From Capillidium heterosporum (taxonomy: Eukaryota > Entomophthoromycota > Entomophthoromycetes > Entomophthorales > Capillidiaceae), in the NCBI GenBank assembly GCA_016630905.1, contig WBMQ01000005.1:496001-560000 (forward strand): DNA of 64,000 nt, in the 5' to 3' direction. This document shows, in pieces, positions 1 to 12,316 of the stretch. Numbering within the stretch: position 1 is the stretch's first letter; every line of letters begins with the position of its first letter. A model generated the notes under the pieces. That model was not told the origin of the DNA. It was given only the letters and a program-made list of their open reading frames with translations, and made no database searches. Made by a program: the position numbers and the translations under genes.

Positions 1-1256
1 TATTATGATATTTTGCTATTACTCTTTATATATATAAGTTACTCCTACATTAGCTTTCTATATGATTCATAGACACGGTTGCTAGACATCTCTAAGTAAA
101 TACGAAACTAATTTGAAAGTATAGTATCCATTAGCTGCAGAACTATACTATATAATACTATTGAAATCCTCTTAGCACTATAGGCAATCAACATATCCAT
201 CACTATTTTGAACCCATCAACTTTATCTGAAATTCAAAGCATAAAATATATAGTTACGATGGTATATAGGGTTTAATAGTAGTTGCAAATCTATAATTCG
301 CTATAACTTTAAGCCATTCAGGTTCTAACTCTGGACATCACCAGAAATACTTTAAAGACTAACGAAAATTCACCAATATATTTAATATATGTTAGCATAT
401 ATATTGATTTCTCCAGCTTTGGATGGCATATATAAATGTGGACTATATTTAATTTAGATTAATTTCCTAAAACTACATATCAAATTACAGTCAAAGGTAG
501 CTTAATATCTTTTAAAAACAGTTAACGCAAATGGGTATATAAAATACACTATGGCAAACTAAAATAACTATAATGTTGAGCTTAGAAGAAAGTATAGGTT
601 GGATTTTTCACAACTCCTCATAAAGGTAAATGGGCACAAATAGTTTACCGTATTTTGAAAATGTATCCTAATTAGCCTATATAAGACCAATCTAAAGTGT
701 AGTTACCATTTTCTTTAACCCAAAATTCGAATACTATTAGTTTAGAAAACTTCCTGCTAGATCCTATAGCCTTCGAGGTTGGTAAGTTTCTGGGATTAGC
801 ATTACTGTATCCAAAGTTTACATATCCCTATTTAAATTAAATGCAGTATGAATATTTTAAATAGAACATATAAAAAAGGGACGTACGATTCAAGTTAAAA
901 TAAAATGTAGCTTTGTTTGTAAAACCCTGCTTTATCTTCTACAAAGCACCTACTTCGAAAAAGTTGAGTGTAGTGGATACGATTGCCCAAAGTCGAGGAG
1001 CCAATGTGGGAAGTTGGGGTAAATTGAAGTTAACGGTACATTTGCAGCAATCCAAAAGACATTGCACCTTCCATTTGCCTTGCAAAACTTAAAAATACTG
1101 TGGGGTGAACTAAACTAAAGTAATTAAACATAAGGTTATTAGTACTTTTAATTTAACAACAAAGTGGTTAGAAAGAAATAAAAAATTGTTGACTTTATCA
1201 CTTCAAAACTATTTATACTTAGCCATGTCCTCAGCCTACATCACCTTACTTTATAG
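1..1256. other. AT-rich intergenic sequence, no gene seen
   Basis: No open frame with coding character on either strand. The sequence is AT-rich with many TATA-like runs and frequent stops in all frames. The last ~60 bases before the first gene contain a TATTTATA stretch that could serve as its promoter element. Confidence 0.6.
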
Positions 1257-1805
1257 ATGGAGATAGTTCATCGGAGCTTACCAACCTTCGAATTTCACAA
1301 GGAGCAACTCAAGACCCAAACATTCACTTGGTGGAACGATACTGACGACCAGACTTTCAAATTCATCAACTTGGATGGTAGCGAAGCAGGTAGTATCCTC
1401 TACATTTCCAATACTAAAACCGACATGATGGACGACAAATTGCAACACTTTAGGATATCCAAATATATGTTACGAAACACCTATAGAATTTCTCGAAAAG
1501 ACAACTCGAAATCAATAATAGGAGAGCTCAAGCTGCATCGACTCCCCCAATTCAAAAACCTCTCCAGCTTCAAGCTAGTTTTAGGCAAGGACGAAGAGAT
1601 CTACTTCTGGATCTGCGTCGAACCAGATCAGTGGTTGCTTTTGAATAGAAGCATGGAAGTGGTGGGCAGCTATTGTAATTTACGGGCTACCTACTTGCCG
1701 AGTACGAACATACCGATATTCAACCTAACTTTGGCCCACATCTTGAAGAACCACATCACCTTCTACCAAGCTCTAGGTTTCGATCAAAGTACGAGGATTA
1801 TTTGA
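1257..1805 (+). CDS. Hypothetical protein, possible tubby-like (DUF6593/LURP-type) fold
   Basis: A single-exon frame of 182 residues starting at ATG 1257; an ATG at 1225 is out of frame and closes after 13 codons. No signal peptide or membrane segment is visible. The order of segments (FKFINLDGSEAG, then YRISRKDNSKSIIGELKLH, FKLVLGKDEEIYFWICVEP, NRSMEVVGSY and a hydrophobic C-terminal helix ending in ITFYQALGFD) resembles small fungal tubby-like proteins, in which repeated beta strands surround one C-terminal helix. That match is from memory of the layout, not of a diagnostic motif, so the function is unknown. Third codon positions are richer in G/C than the flanks, which supports real coding. 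It is convergent with the RING ligase gene across 945 bp. Confidence 0.7.
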   Translation: MEIVHRSLPTFEFHKEQLKTQTFTWWNDTDDQTFKFINLDGSEAGSILYISNTKTDMMDDKLQHFRISKYMLRNTYRISRKDNSKSIIGELKLHRLPQFKNLSSFKLVLGKDEEIYFWICVEPDQWLLLNRSMEVVGSYCNLRATYLPSTNIPIFNLTLAHILKNHITFYQALGFDQSTRII

Positions 1806-2750
1806 TTTGAGATTTTAAATCCTCGTCCATCCAAAATTGTGTTTAAATATAAAAGTGAATAATAAATGTTTATACTTAGATGCTAAGGTGGTGTTAAATT
1901 ATATTTTATAAAGCTTATGTTATATTTGGTAAAATTATAAGCTCAAACAGAATTGTATTTTGATGCAAGTCAGACTATTAGACAATGCAATTTTTATAAA
2001 TTGAACTGTTGGAATGGCATAAAAGTAGTAGTTGACACTACCATCAACCACAGTAGCTGCTAACTTACTTCTATGCGATATATAAATTATCGTAGCCTTA
2101 ATATGGAGATTACACTTTGTAACAATATTTAATAGTTCAGTATGGTGTCACTAAAATTAACTGTCAACTCATCAAACTAATGGATCATATTTATCCGACA
2201 GATACTATTTAAATCTAACAAATATGCTCAAGAACAGGTATATTGTCAAGCGTGATATCAAGGTCCTTAGTAATGATTATTTCTAATAAACAGGCAAATT
2301 TGGATGTTTACTTCACAGTAGACCATTATGGAAGGACTTCATTCGAAGCTGAGGGTAGTATCTTCCAACATCTATGTTATATTCGTATTTCTAAACAACT
2401 CTATCATTGAATCCTGATCAACTACTCTGATTTTGAAGATCTATAAGCATACCTTAGCTATGCCTTCCACAGTCTTATCGAATTGCAGATTTGAATACCT
2501 AAATAAAACACTACAAATTTATTAAATAGCCATAGTTACTATTTAAAATATCTACATAATATATTAAAAATCAATTATAAGGCAAGTCTACAAAAGTACA
2601 TCAAGCTTTAATACAAAAGGCTTTCTACCTCAAATCCCAAGGCTTGAAATCTAAGGTGGATATCAGGATTTATGTAAACAGGGGCATTATTTTATGAACT
2701 TAAATTAAGATGGAGGTATAGTACAGAATAAGTTAGCAGATAGTGATAAG
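1806..2750. other. Intergenic region between convergent genes
   Basis: AT-rich, no supported gene. It contains the 3' ends of the small hypothetical gene and of the PA-TM-RING gene; an AATAAATG stretch about 55 bases after the first stop is a plausible polyadenylation signal. Confidence 0.5.
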
Positions 2751-3960
2751 CTAACGACGGCCACTTGCAGCACTGGGGATTTGTGGTTCCAAGGCGATGG
2801 GTTGGTTAGCTGGTGGTCCACCCAACAGTGGAGTGCGTTCGGTTGGGGGGCAGATGTCACGTTTACATACCGGGCACTAGGCAGATAGATTAGAAAAATA
2901 TACTATAGTTACTTACAAATTTCTTCCAAGAGGTAAGCCAAGGGTCTAAGGAACAGTTGGTTAGCACTTTTTTAAACTGGATATTACCTATGCAGGAGAT
3001 ATGGAAGGCGTGACGGCAAGGAAGGACCCGCAACTCATCGTCATCGACGTAATCTTCCAAACAGATACTACACTCGCGGCTCTCACGCTCACGCCACTTG
3101 GAGATGTAGAAGGTACGGGTCGGCAAAGAGTTTACAACGTGTGTAGGTGCCCGCTGAGCCTTCTTGATCTGGCGGCGTCTGATGAGCCACATCATATATA
3201 CAAAAGCCATCATGACTGCTGGTGAGAGAACGGTGACTATAACTACATCCAGAAGAGGTCTACCAAAGGAATTATCAGTATATGTACGTTATAAGTAAGA
3301 TTTCGCTTACTGTAGGTAGTCATTTGGGGAAAGCCGTATAAGTAGGTCAGCTTCCGCGTTCTGGTGAGCCAACAAAGCCAACGTGCGCATCTCCTTCTGA
3401 GTGATAAATACAGCTGGGATAGCTACGTCGCTTGTATCACCGTTGGCATACATAGTAACTAGACCGCTTCTATCATTGTTACCGACCACTACACCTCGGA
3501 ACCCTAAAGCTTGCATAGCCCGTACTTTGACTATGAACGAGCAGTTTCCCCTTTGAACGAGGGCGAATCTACCAATTTCGATACCATTGCTGTTCTTCTT
3601 AGGCAATTGGATACTAGGGAATTTGGGTAGCTCACAACCGTCACTTATGTCGTAAAAGTCGTCGGACTTGAGTATAGGGACCAGTTGTCCAACTAAGCCG
3701 CTGTCGGGTAGTCGCGCTCCAAAGCTAGCTATACGGTCCTAAATGTTTGTGTAAAATAAAAGTGATGATTGAAAACTTACTTGAAATGTATCATTGGTTA
3801 ACTAATATAGGGAGAGTTAGTGAGGGTTCATAGTTGATATATGTTAAAATGAAGTCAAAACTTATATAAATTTGAAGAGAATTACCAAGACGGTCAAAGT
3901 ACAAGTTAGTTGTTGGACGAGGAAAAAATAAATTAGGAGGAACCTTTTGAAAGAACCCAT
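2751..3960 (-). CDS. PA-TM-RING E3 ubiquitin ligase (RING-H2)
   Basis: A type I membrane ubiquitin ligase of the PA-TM-RING family, which acts on endosomal/vacuolar membranes in other eukaryotes. I read six exons: 3960-3886, 3801-3781, 3738-3311, 3259-2988, 2945-2917 and 2876-2751, totalling 951 nt (316 residues). Introns are 40-79 bp with GTAA donors and CTAAC branch sites. Residues 1-23 form a signal peptide. A protease-associated domain follows ([43 protein letters not shown]), then a transmembrane helix at about 177-200. The RING-H2 finger starts at about 238 ([25 protein letters not shown], ending CPVCKRD). All eight zinc ligands are present only when the 29-nt exon 5 is included, which confirms the splicing. 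The first ATG gives a good signal peptide. A proline-rich tail ends the protein. Confidence 0.93.
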
Positions 3961-6623
3961 AAATATAAAATGTAGAGAGTAGAGGTATAAAGTTTGGATG
4001 CCCTGCTTCGGTTCGGGTAGGTACTTGACTCCAAATGTAGTTGTTGAGGTGGAAATTGTCTTTTAGTTTCGCTTTTGGTCAAGATGGTAAGTTGGAAGAA
4101 CGCTTAAAATCCACAATAAACCGGTTACAGTTCAGTTGTGGTGATTGGTTTGATCTGACATTCGCTTGCAATTTGGAGAGTGAAACCTACTTTTCCAGTT
4201 TAGGTTGCTTTAAAACTCAAACTTGGAGCAAATTATTTAGAACAAATTACCTAATTTACAAATTATCCCATCAATTAAATAGTAGCTAATTTTGGGTAGT
4301 ATTGCTATTCAGTTAATCAAATGGTGACTTCGGTTGTTTATTAGGTAATTATATTCACATGGATATCCCACATTCAAATTTATACTAAAAGGGATGTGGC
4401 AAGCAAGTTTTTTGTAAGTTGGCAGCCTTTCAAATTGACTTCAGTCCAATTTCATAATGATATTTTTCATCATACCAGAATTCTAATATCCATCAGAGAC
4501 GAATAAGTTATCGGCCAACTATCAATCGGACGATCGAGGCATACAATCGTTATAACCTGCTTGACAGGACTTGACAAATAAACTGGTTAGGATCTATAAA
4601 CCAATACCTGGTAGATCGTTCGTTCTAGATGATGGATATTCATAAATTTACAGGCTAAAAATGGATTCACATACTTATTCTTTATATTTAATACCTTCAA
4701 TATATTCTATAAATAACTAGAAACATATTCAATCAAGCCCAACAGGTTTGTGAACTGCCAAAATTTATATATGTTGATATATAAAATTAATGGTTATAAT
4801 AATTGGAATATATCTCAATTTTCATTCAAAAATTCCAAATAAAAAAGTTTACAGTTTGCAAACTTACTGACGGTAACTATATAGTTTCCTTCAATTGCTA
4901 CCTCCATTTACAAGTTCTTGACATTCCCACATATATTCATAAATAGGATGTGCCTGGTATTCCTCAACGGCGGCAGTATAGCATTGTAACGAGATGTACC
5001 ACATATTTTGATCAATAAATCAATATTTATCAGTTTTACTACATTTTATAACCAATATCATTAAATAACTATATATTTGATTTTTAGCAATAGAAATCAT
5101 AAAGATAAAAATATGCTGCAGAACATAATTCCAATTTAACTTGAAATCTCTATATCAGATAGAACATATGTTGTAATTTGATATTACCTTTGTTTCCTGT
5201 AACCTGGGTACTTGGACCCGTGCTGCAGAAGACCGCTGAAAATAAGATAGATGCAAGACAATGATACTAGAAAGATATCATGTTGCAAAAGGGTAAATAC
5301 ACATCACACCAACCATCATTTTATAAAACTTAGGAAAGCGTGCACTTCAAGTTTTATATATATAATAGATCCACATTAGACATACATTTAACTATATTTA
5401 AGGTGGTTTCAAGGATAGCTGTCCATTAAGATATCCTAGTAGAGATGAGAATATTACATCAATACTCATAACAGTTCAACAAAATGAACTATAAGCTACT
5501 ATTTCCAAGGCTAACTACCAAAATTTTAGCAACTTGGCTATATATACCTTTGGAGAAACCCACAGGTGATCTGTCTACCCTTCAAGTATAAATTAGAGCG
5601 ACATCTTTCCAATATGAAATTGAAAATATACCTTTTCCAACACTTCTATATAGAAATTCCAAGGCTAGATTTTATTGATTAATGGAAACTATATATACAT
5701 CGTAATCAAGCTTTACATTATATGATCCTACCAGTTGCAATTTTAAACCCATTCTACTTGACGTTATATGTGTAAACACATTCCACTAGTTTTTGGCAAA
5801 ATGAAATACTTTAATAATAGCTTATATGGTATGTCCACAGCTTGCCTTTAGTTCATTTAGTTTAAAGATTTATCTACAAGAGCGTTAGGTGGGATTCTCC
5901 TAACTTATAAATAGATTATTTGTATAGGTATAGAGCTTCTTAATTAGCAGCCTAGTCTTAATTTCGAAGATGAGATATAAACCTTCCTATTATGTACATA
6001 TATGCCGTGCAATGCCTTTCTACAGCAAAAATGAGAATAATTTATCATACATACAATTAAATAGGTATATTTCAAGGATAAACTTGAATTGCAAATTTAC
6101 GTTAATATCGGATTGATATTGTGCTTTTCTTATACAAATACAAAGTTACGGGTAATCTAGCTATTCAATCTTACGTTAAATAATCACAAACTAAACTTAT
6201 GAAGCCCATAGATTTACTGTATAGAATAATTCTCTATACATTAGTTCCGTTAAAATTAAGTTTGACTTACAATCATATTCTAAATTCAAAGATGTTGGTG
6301 GATAGCTTTATTTGAAAGATGTGTATCCTTACGATGGACATATACAATTCAAAAATTAATTTTACTTGAAAGTGTTAATTTTCCACTATATAATTGCTCT
6401 ATATAATGATAAACTTGAGCATCTTAATCAACTATAGGCAGGTTAAATTAAATCACAACCAGAATTCTATAGTTCCAATTACTTTATATGAAATTAATCT
6501 ATATATATCCCAAATCGCAAATTCTTGTCCATATATAAGGAGAAATTTCAATACTCTACTATACACCACTCTTCTCAATTAATATTTTAGTTGATCTAAA
6601 TACCTTCCCCCACATACTAAATA
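3961..6623. other. Long AT-rich intergenic region
   Basis: About 2.7 kb upstream of two divergent genes. Short open frames (for example 4041-4289 and 6394-6582) have AT-rich codons and no recognisable product. I see no RNA gene or mobile element. Confidence 0.5.
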
Positions 6624-7284
6624 ATGAAACTAAGTGTAATCCCCCTCGTGTTGACTAGTATAGTAGCCGGCTACGATATAATTAGTAAGTTATTTCACTA
6701 CCATCTTAACCACTAACTTGACAAATATTAGAATTTACATCCACTACCGATGATTCCATTACCTTAGAGGTCAATACCGAACGTCTAAGCAGCTGCATCT
6801 CTTTGGAGTTGGAAGGCAGGTTCTACGGATATGCCATCCCCAACGAACGTATAACCGTTGAAGTTTATTCGGACCGTAACTGCCAGCGTAACTTGGGTAG
6901 AATTGCCGGTAGGACCAACTACTTCAATCCCACCTTGAAGATCAATTCCATCCGCATCTACAACACCGAATTCCATCCGCCATTATCGGGCCTAACTACC
7001 CTATCACCATAGATGATACTTTAATTAACCATGGCATCCATCTAGGTCGTAACCGACCCCGTTTGAGACCTAGACCCATAGGTGTACCTGGAATAAATGT
7101 GTTGGAAGGTATAAGTAGCTTGGATGATTTCGATAGGCACGGTAGAATGGCTAGCGGTGAGGAAGCTGGTAAAGATGAGGAGAACTTGAATTCGAAACAA
7201 AATGCCAAGGAGAGTGGAGGCAAGGATCCCAAGTTGGATAACAAGGATATGGAGGGCAAGGAGGGTGAAGTTGTTACTAACTAG
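6624..7284 (+). CDS. Secreted protein with charged C-terminal tail; reading frame ambiguous near 6985
   Basis: Exon 1 (6624-6684) encodes a signal peptide (MKLSVIPLVLTSIVAG). A 47-bp intron with GTAAGT donor and CACTAAC branch ends at 6731. Exon 2 runs in frame from 6732 to a TAG at 7010-7012, giving a 112-residue secreted protein. Coding-quality sequence then continues in another frame to a stop at 7284, ending in a Lys/Glu/Gly-rich tail. The two parts could be joined by a one-base frame change near 6985, or by an intron 6909-7012 (donor GTAGGA, CTAAC 16 bases before CATAG) that joins in frame. Unspliced sequence would give the short form. No family is recognised. The acidic and basic tail suggests an extracellular or wall-associated protein, by inference only. 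Confidence 0.7.
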
Positions 7285-8354
7285 TAGCTATTTAAGTATA
7301 TGATATTAAAAGTTTACTTAAGATAATTATATTTTTGACCTGTTCTATTTTAAACTTTTATTTGGTATATAGTTTAATATATTTTATAATACATCTATCT
7401 ATTCAATTAATATAGCTTTAAATTTCCAATTCAATGACTTGGTGTACATAACTACCGTATTATTTAAACTTGAGCTTGATGTTAAAATAGTCTTATTTAT
7501 ACACCTTTCTATCAACAAATGCAATAACAAATCTAGAAAGTGTATAGGTATGGTATACGATAAAATGAAAAGTTTAGTATACTGAGATATATTTCATATA
7601 TATAAATTCATACTTTGAGAGTAGCCAATAGAAAATGTCATGAGAAATCGATTGCTTCTATTGACTACTCTTCAAATTACGAGCTTACCTATAAATATTA
7701 GTAAATAAACCAGTATGAAAATGATGTCTATATTTACAGTAATAGGCAAATAGTTCTACAGCAAAGTCTATATATGGTTCAATGTGCCCAACTAGGTTCC
7801 ACAAGTATGTTCATTTTCAATAAAAAATAGAGAATGTAAACCTGCTAAAAACTATGCATCTATACCTTACAATATCGTTCCTATTTTAACTTTAAATAAT
7901 ACAAAAGAAGCTTGTCATATTGTTGTAAAAACGTCCGATCTATAGTGCTATCAAAATAATAAAGCATATGCTACTATAATTCAAAGGGCACAATATGAAC
8001 CTGCTGTATACTACATACTCAACACATATTCTACAGTAGGTTTACCAGACAATACTTTGGGATTAAAGTAGTAAAGGGATTTAAATTCTAATAAAGCTTC
8101 AAAGCGTTTTTAGTTGGTACAAAGTTGACCAGATTTATAGCCGGCAACTTATCTAACCATTTAGTAGCACTTGAAATCCTAATACATAAAAAACCATACT
8201 TATTGGATAGTAATATATGTAGTATTATAAGGAAGGCTGCTGATATATACAAATAATGTCTAATTCGAATTTTATTCATTTCAAGTTTATAGCAGTGACA
8301 TCCATTAACCCTCTACAAAAGTATTGGATAATTGTGTTGGGGTCTTAGAAGCGG
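7285..8354. other. AT-rich intergenic sequence
   Basis: No supported gene. Open frames here (for example 8088-8279 on the minus strand) lack coding codon use and recognisable motifs. Confidence 0.5.
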
Positions 8355-9480
8355 TTGCAAGTAGTTGCTAAACTTATCAATCTTAGATCTATAGCTCCCC
8401 AAAGGACTAACAAAAGATTAAAAGGAGTACACTACCTTTACTCCTCCAATCTCCAGCATGTTGGACCGACATCTCCTAACTTGCTTTCAATAGAATTCTT
8501 ACACAACTACAATATTGATCGGGTCAATAGCTCCGTTGTCAATTTCCGTTTATCACCTTCTTATCGATCCTACATCCCCTTTAGATACTAGAAACAAACT
8601 GTAAACTTTACCGTAATTTGACAATTGAAAATTGAAAATTGATCTAGGTCCCTACATGTATAGAAATTTACCAACTTTTCATCGCCAATTAATTGGAAAC
8701 GTGATGCCTCCTCATAAGTTTAACTCGAGGTATACGTTTACTTGAAAAGTAGTTAAAAAATCACTTTAGTGTTTACATAACAACATGAGTAGAATTCCAA
8801 ATCTTTCCCTTCGGTCCTTATATACGTTGCAAAAGGGAGAAAGACAACCGGATAAACGTATTACGATTGTTTATCACTTGTCTTGCTTATAAATCGCAGT
8901 TTGGTAGACTTAGACTAGGGGGGCAAGGTTTGGATTGCAGAACCCAATTTGGAAAGGGTTCAATTACATATTTTTAACTGAAATTTTATACTGCATCCAA
9001 ACGTCTGTTGAGCCCAGAAGAGTTTATTGGGCAAATCTTGGCTGAGCTGCAAATTCATTTATGCAGGCTTACCAATCTAAAATGTACTGAGATTAATTTA
9101 CAAGGTCTTGATACTAATCTTCGGCTCAACTCTATAAATCTTCAGGTTGAAGATTTAACCGAAATGTTTCCTACCAACCGATCCCTGAAAAGATTAACCT
9201 ACAATTGGGTATATTAGGTCAAAAATTTTGCGTCAGGTAAAAGTGCAGATTACCACAACCCATTTCCAACACTCTTTTGGCAGGCTGAAGAACCTTTGCA
9301 TATCAGAGTCGACGGAACCTTTTTGAAATTCTTTTACGCTTTTCATCGCCTTTGTTTTCAACTGTACCCACTACCCAACTACTTTACAAAGCTTATATCC
9401 ACATCTTTTGAAAAGATAACATCGACAATTTATAAAGTTTAGCCTGAGTCTAACCTTAAACTATCCTTGATTTATAATCC
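8355..9480 (+). pseudogene. Decayed LRR-like (possibly F-box/LRR) coding relic
   Basis: Several stop-interrupted frames carry leucine-rich-repeat-like spacing, for example LTNLKCTEINLQGLDTNLRL and RSLKRLTYNW within 9008-9217. A TAG at 9215-9217 is followed in the same frame by a further open stretch (LFWQAEEPLHIRVDGTFLKF) to about 9440. An earlier open segment lies at 8355-8591. No complete F-box is visible. The style resembles the F-box/LRR genes at 34.5 and 48 kb, so I read it as a dead family member. An alternative is that the stretch 9218-9440 is a 5' exon of the next gene, joined by an intron ending ...CATTTAG at about 9491. Confidence 0.35.
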
Positions 9481-9618
9481 AACATTTAGAAAGCTATACA
9501 ACTCCTCTGTTTCGTTACTCTAGATCGGGTATCTAACCAAGTTACTTTAGACTTTAGAAATTCGACATATTTACATTATAAAGATCCGATAACCGGTTAT
9601 AGACATACTTTGATTGAA

Positions 9619-10269
9619 ATGTATATAACTTTGGATAAGTGTCCCTGGTTCCAACTAAGCTACTGGTTAAAGTTTAGAAACGAATTCTTCAATTCTACCT
9701 CATCTACACCTACTTCAGCACCATCAGCATCCACCACATCGGAAACTTTAACTCCAACTGACTTGTCATCTACACCATCCGCCAAATCCAAAGTAGAGGG
9801 AAAGAAGCGATTGTACCTATCTATAAAAGTTAAACGCACATCAACAACCAAGAGTTTGAAAGATCATCTAATGCCCGGTTTATTGAAATTAGAAGGTCAG
9901 CAACCGATTGCCCAATTCCAATTCAAAATTTCGCAAGAGCCCCACCTTGCATTCAAAGCCAACCAACACACCTACAAGCAGATACTATGGTACGCCATCA
10001 ACCCAGTATGCTTCAAAGATCCCCAACACAAACCGGACAGCCAATTCTACCTAGGATTAGGCAACAAGTACCTACCGGTCCAAGTCCTAGATTCCAAAAG
10101 CTTCTGCACGTTAACCGTCATCAAGGAAAAGAAGTTTATTGACTATTTCAACTTCAAATCCAACTTCAATCGGACCAAATCATTATTAAGTAAGGATGGT
10201 AACCAAAGGCGAGAGGAGCGCAAGAAATCGGAGGAACGCAAGAACAAAGTCACGAATATATTAGCCTAA
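9619..10269 (+). CDS. Hypothetical protein with Ser/Thr/Pro-rich segment
   Basis: From ATG 9619 the frame encodes 216 residues. The frame is open upstream to about 9493 and still looks coding (for example QVTLDFRNSTYLHYKDPITG), so the true start may lie in an upstream exon. Features seen are a Ser/Thr/Pro-rich linker (about 35-60), a Lys/Arg-rich segment after it, a probable folded core (PIAQFQFKISQEPHLAF, QILWYAINPVCF, KYLPVQVLDSKSFCTL), and a highly charged C-terminus of Arg/Glu/Lys repeats. No family is recognised. Coding-like sequence continues past the TAA at 10267 in the +1 frame and leads into the next open frame, so the two may be one interrupted gene. Confidence 0.55.
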   Translation: MYITLDKCPWFQLSYWLKFRNEFFNSTSSTPTSAPSASTTSETLTPTDLSSTPSAKSKVEGKKRLYLSIKVKRTSTTKSLKDHLMPGLLKLEGQQPIAQFQFKISQEPHLAFKANQHTYKQILWYAINPVCFKDPQHKPDSQFYLGLGNKYLPVQVLDSKSFCTLTVIKEKKFIDYFNFKSNFNRTKSLLSKDGNQRREERKKSEERKNKVTNILA

Positions 10270-10312
10270 CAGCAACCTAAGCCCCAGCGCCAATACCAGC
10301 CCTCAGTTCCAG

Positions 10313-10754
10313 ATGAACGACATTCAACTGGTAAAAGTCAATTACAACTGCTACCTACTCAAGATCCACGATCTCAAGACGTATTACTGGTTGCAACTTG
10401 ATCACTACTACTTACTACTAACCGACTTGAACTTGGATGAGAATGGTAACCTGGATAGTTTTGACAAGGAGAATTTGGTAGCTAAACTGAAGGTCAATTG
10501 CAAGTTCAAGTTGAATGTCAATTTGTTGATTTACAAACCTATCGACAAGAATTTGGTACCCATCGTCATCAGTTCAGTTGGTAAGTTGCTGTTGGATAGC
10601 TTTTAATCGGTCGATCGGTTTCAATTTTTCAAGTCTGCTGGGTACAACACTGTTTGTTGATACTACACAAGTCTCCATCGACCGGCCCTCCTTTGAAAAA
10701 TTTTACAAGTCGGCTGTCGCTTCCATCAGCTTGGAAGTGAGAATTATAGCCTAG
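10313..10754 (+). CDS. Hypothetical protein, interrupted by a one-base frame offset
   Basis: ATG 10313 opens a frame of 97 codons that stops at TAA 10604-10606 inside a run of four T. One base later the frame is open again for 49 codons with strong coding character (SSLLGTTLFVDTTQV, RPSFEKFYKSAVASISLEVR) to TAG at 10754. The natural reading is one ~147-residue product with an extra T in TTTT. Upstream of the ATG the same frame is open and Ser/Pro/Asn-rich back to about 10270, so this may also be the C-terminal half of the previous gene. The segment YYWLQLDHYYLLLTDLNLDE is faintly like the N-terminal head of XLF/NEJ1-type repair proteins, but I cannot support that assignment. Confidence 0.5.
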
Positions 10755-11447
10755 TTTCGAACTTCCTAGTAGGAATAATGAATTTCACTAACCCGTATCT
10801 TTTAAAAAATAATTTTACTAATAAAATGCATATATCTTTTCCATGTTGTTCATATTCTTTTCGAAAATACATTTCACTCATTTTTCTACAAGTGTAGATC
10901 AATAGGATGTTGGTGGCTAAATTGGCTTAGTCCTTTAAATAATTTTTGCAACTGATTGCATTTTAAATTTGCACAACTTACTGTTATAATTTGAAAGGAA
11001 TCCTTTTGCATCCTCTGATTACTGATAATTACATTCGTTTTCGGTTTAGTGATGTCTATACTACAAAGAGAAGATAATCTGTCTCATCCAAACTTGTGTG
11101 GTGCATCACATCTTACAAACTCAAGGTGTTAGCTAAGTTCTTTTTACTAAAACTAGAGCTCCCAATACCTTATTTCGAAATGCATGTTTTCATATGGTGG
11201 TTTAAAAGGATAAAGTGTATGTGGATTAGTTTCAACATAAATCTATATTCAAAAACTTTAGGCTTTATCCGTAGGAAGTCAACCTGAGCTTTGGTGCCAC
11301 TTGGCCTACAGCGTGAGGCCAAAAATACAAAACTCTAAAAAATTTCTCCAATTCAAAATCTACCACTTTCAACTTCGAATATTCAACTCGATCCTTCAAA
11401 CTCAAAAGTAGAAAGTAAACTTATCAAAAGAACACCGCCAACAAAAC
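10755..11447. other. Intergenic region
   Basis: No convincing gene. A short frame at 11096-11287 has no recognisable product. The ~90 bases before the next ATG are C/A-rich, like the 5' leaders of other genes here. Confidence 0.5.
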
Positions 11448-12208
11448 ATGTCAGAAGGAACCTTAGCCACCACTCTAAAGTCATTCAACCTGACCCACGT
11501 CCAGTACGATCCCACCTTCAAATTTGGCAAGCTGTTCGCCCTGATAACTATTTCTCCCATCTTATTAGCAACCAGCTACATATCCGTATTCCTAGCCAAG
11601 TTAGAGATCGAAGTTTTATTTTTAGGTTTAGGCCAGATGGCCAACGAAGTCTTCAACTTGATTTTAAAACGTTATATCAAGCAAGGTAGACCTACCAACA
11701 TCTTAGGGCATGGATACGGCATGCCTTCCAGCCACAGTCAATTTGCTGGCTTTGCAGTGAGCTATTTATTGTTATTCATTTGGTCGAGGTAGCTTTCCAT
11801 TTTAAACTAAACTCATCCCTTTTTTGATATAGGAATCTACACAACAACGTTTTGTTGAAAGCAACCATTAGTTTACTGTTGATAGTTTGGTCTTTATTAG
11901 TTCCCTATTCCAGGTAAATTTATAATATAACTTTTACAATCATTCTAAAAATTAATAGAATCTATCTAAACTACCATACTGAGTTGCAAGTGGTAGTGGG
12001 CTATGTAGTAGGATTACTGGTAGGAAGTTTCTATTTCCACTTCATACACAAAATGGTACGCAAACACCCAATCTTCAAAAAGGTTATGGAGAGTAGTATA
12101 CTTACCTATTTCTACATCAAGGATTCGTTTTACATAGAGAATTTACACAAGTTCGAGTTCGACAACGTAAATATATTTAACAAAAAGTTGAATTTGAAAA
12201 AGGAATAA
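11448..12208 (+). CDS. CAX4: Dolichyl-diphosphatase (PAP2 family)
   Basis: Removes a phosphate from dolichyl diphosphate on the lumenal side of the ER so that dolichyl phosphate can be reused in N-glycosylation (CAX4/CWH8 family). Three exons: 11448-11788, 11833-11913 and 11959-12208, totalling 672 nt or 223 residues, close to the family's usual ~240. The PAP2 signature is complete across the splice sites: KRYIKQGRP, then GYGMPSSHSQ, then SRIYLNYHTELQVVVG. The last motif exists only if the second intron is removed, which supports the model. Several hydrophobic segments are consistent with a multispanning membrane enzyme. The gene is convergent with UBP6, with 108 bp between the two stops. Confidence 0.95.
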
Positions 12209-12316
12209 TAAATATTGGTTTTTTGAAATATTCGATCATTTATTATACTAAGAGCTACTTTAAAAATTGAAATTTAATTGCATAGCACTACGCGACCATT
12301 TTACTCGATCGAATTC

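Noticed and set aside
4041-4289. 82-codon frame upstream of the RING ligase
   Set aside because: Starts at a non-ATG codon, no recognisable product, lies in the ligase promoter region.
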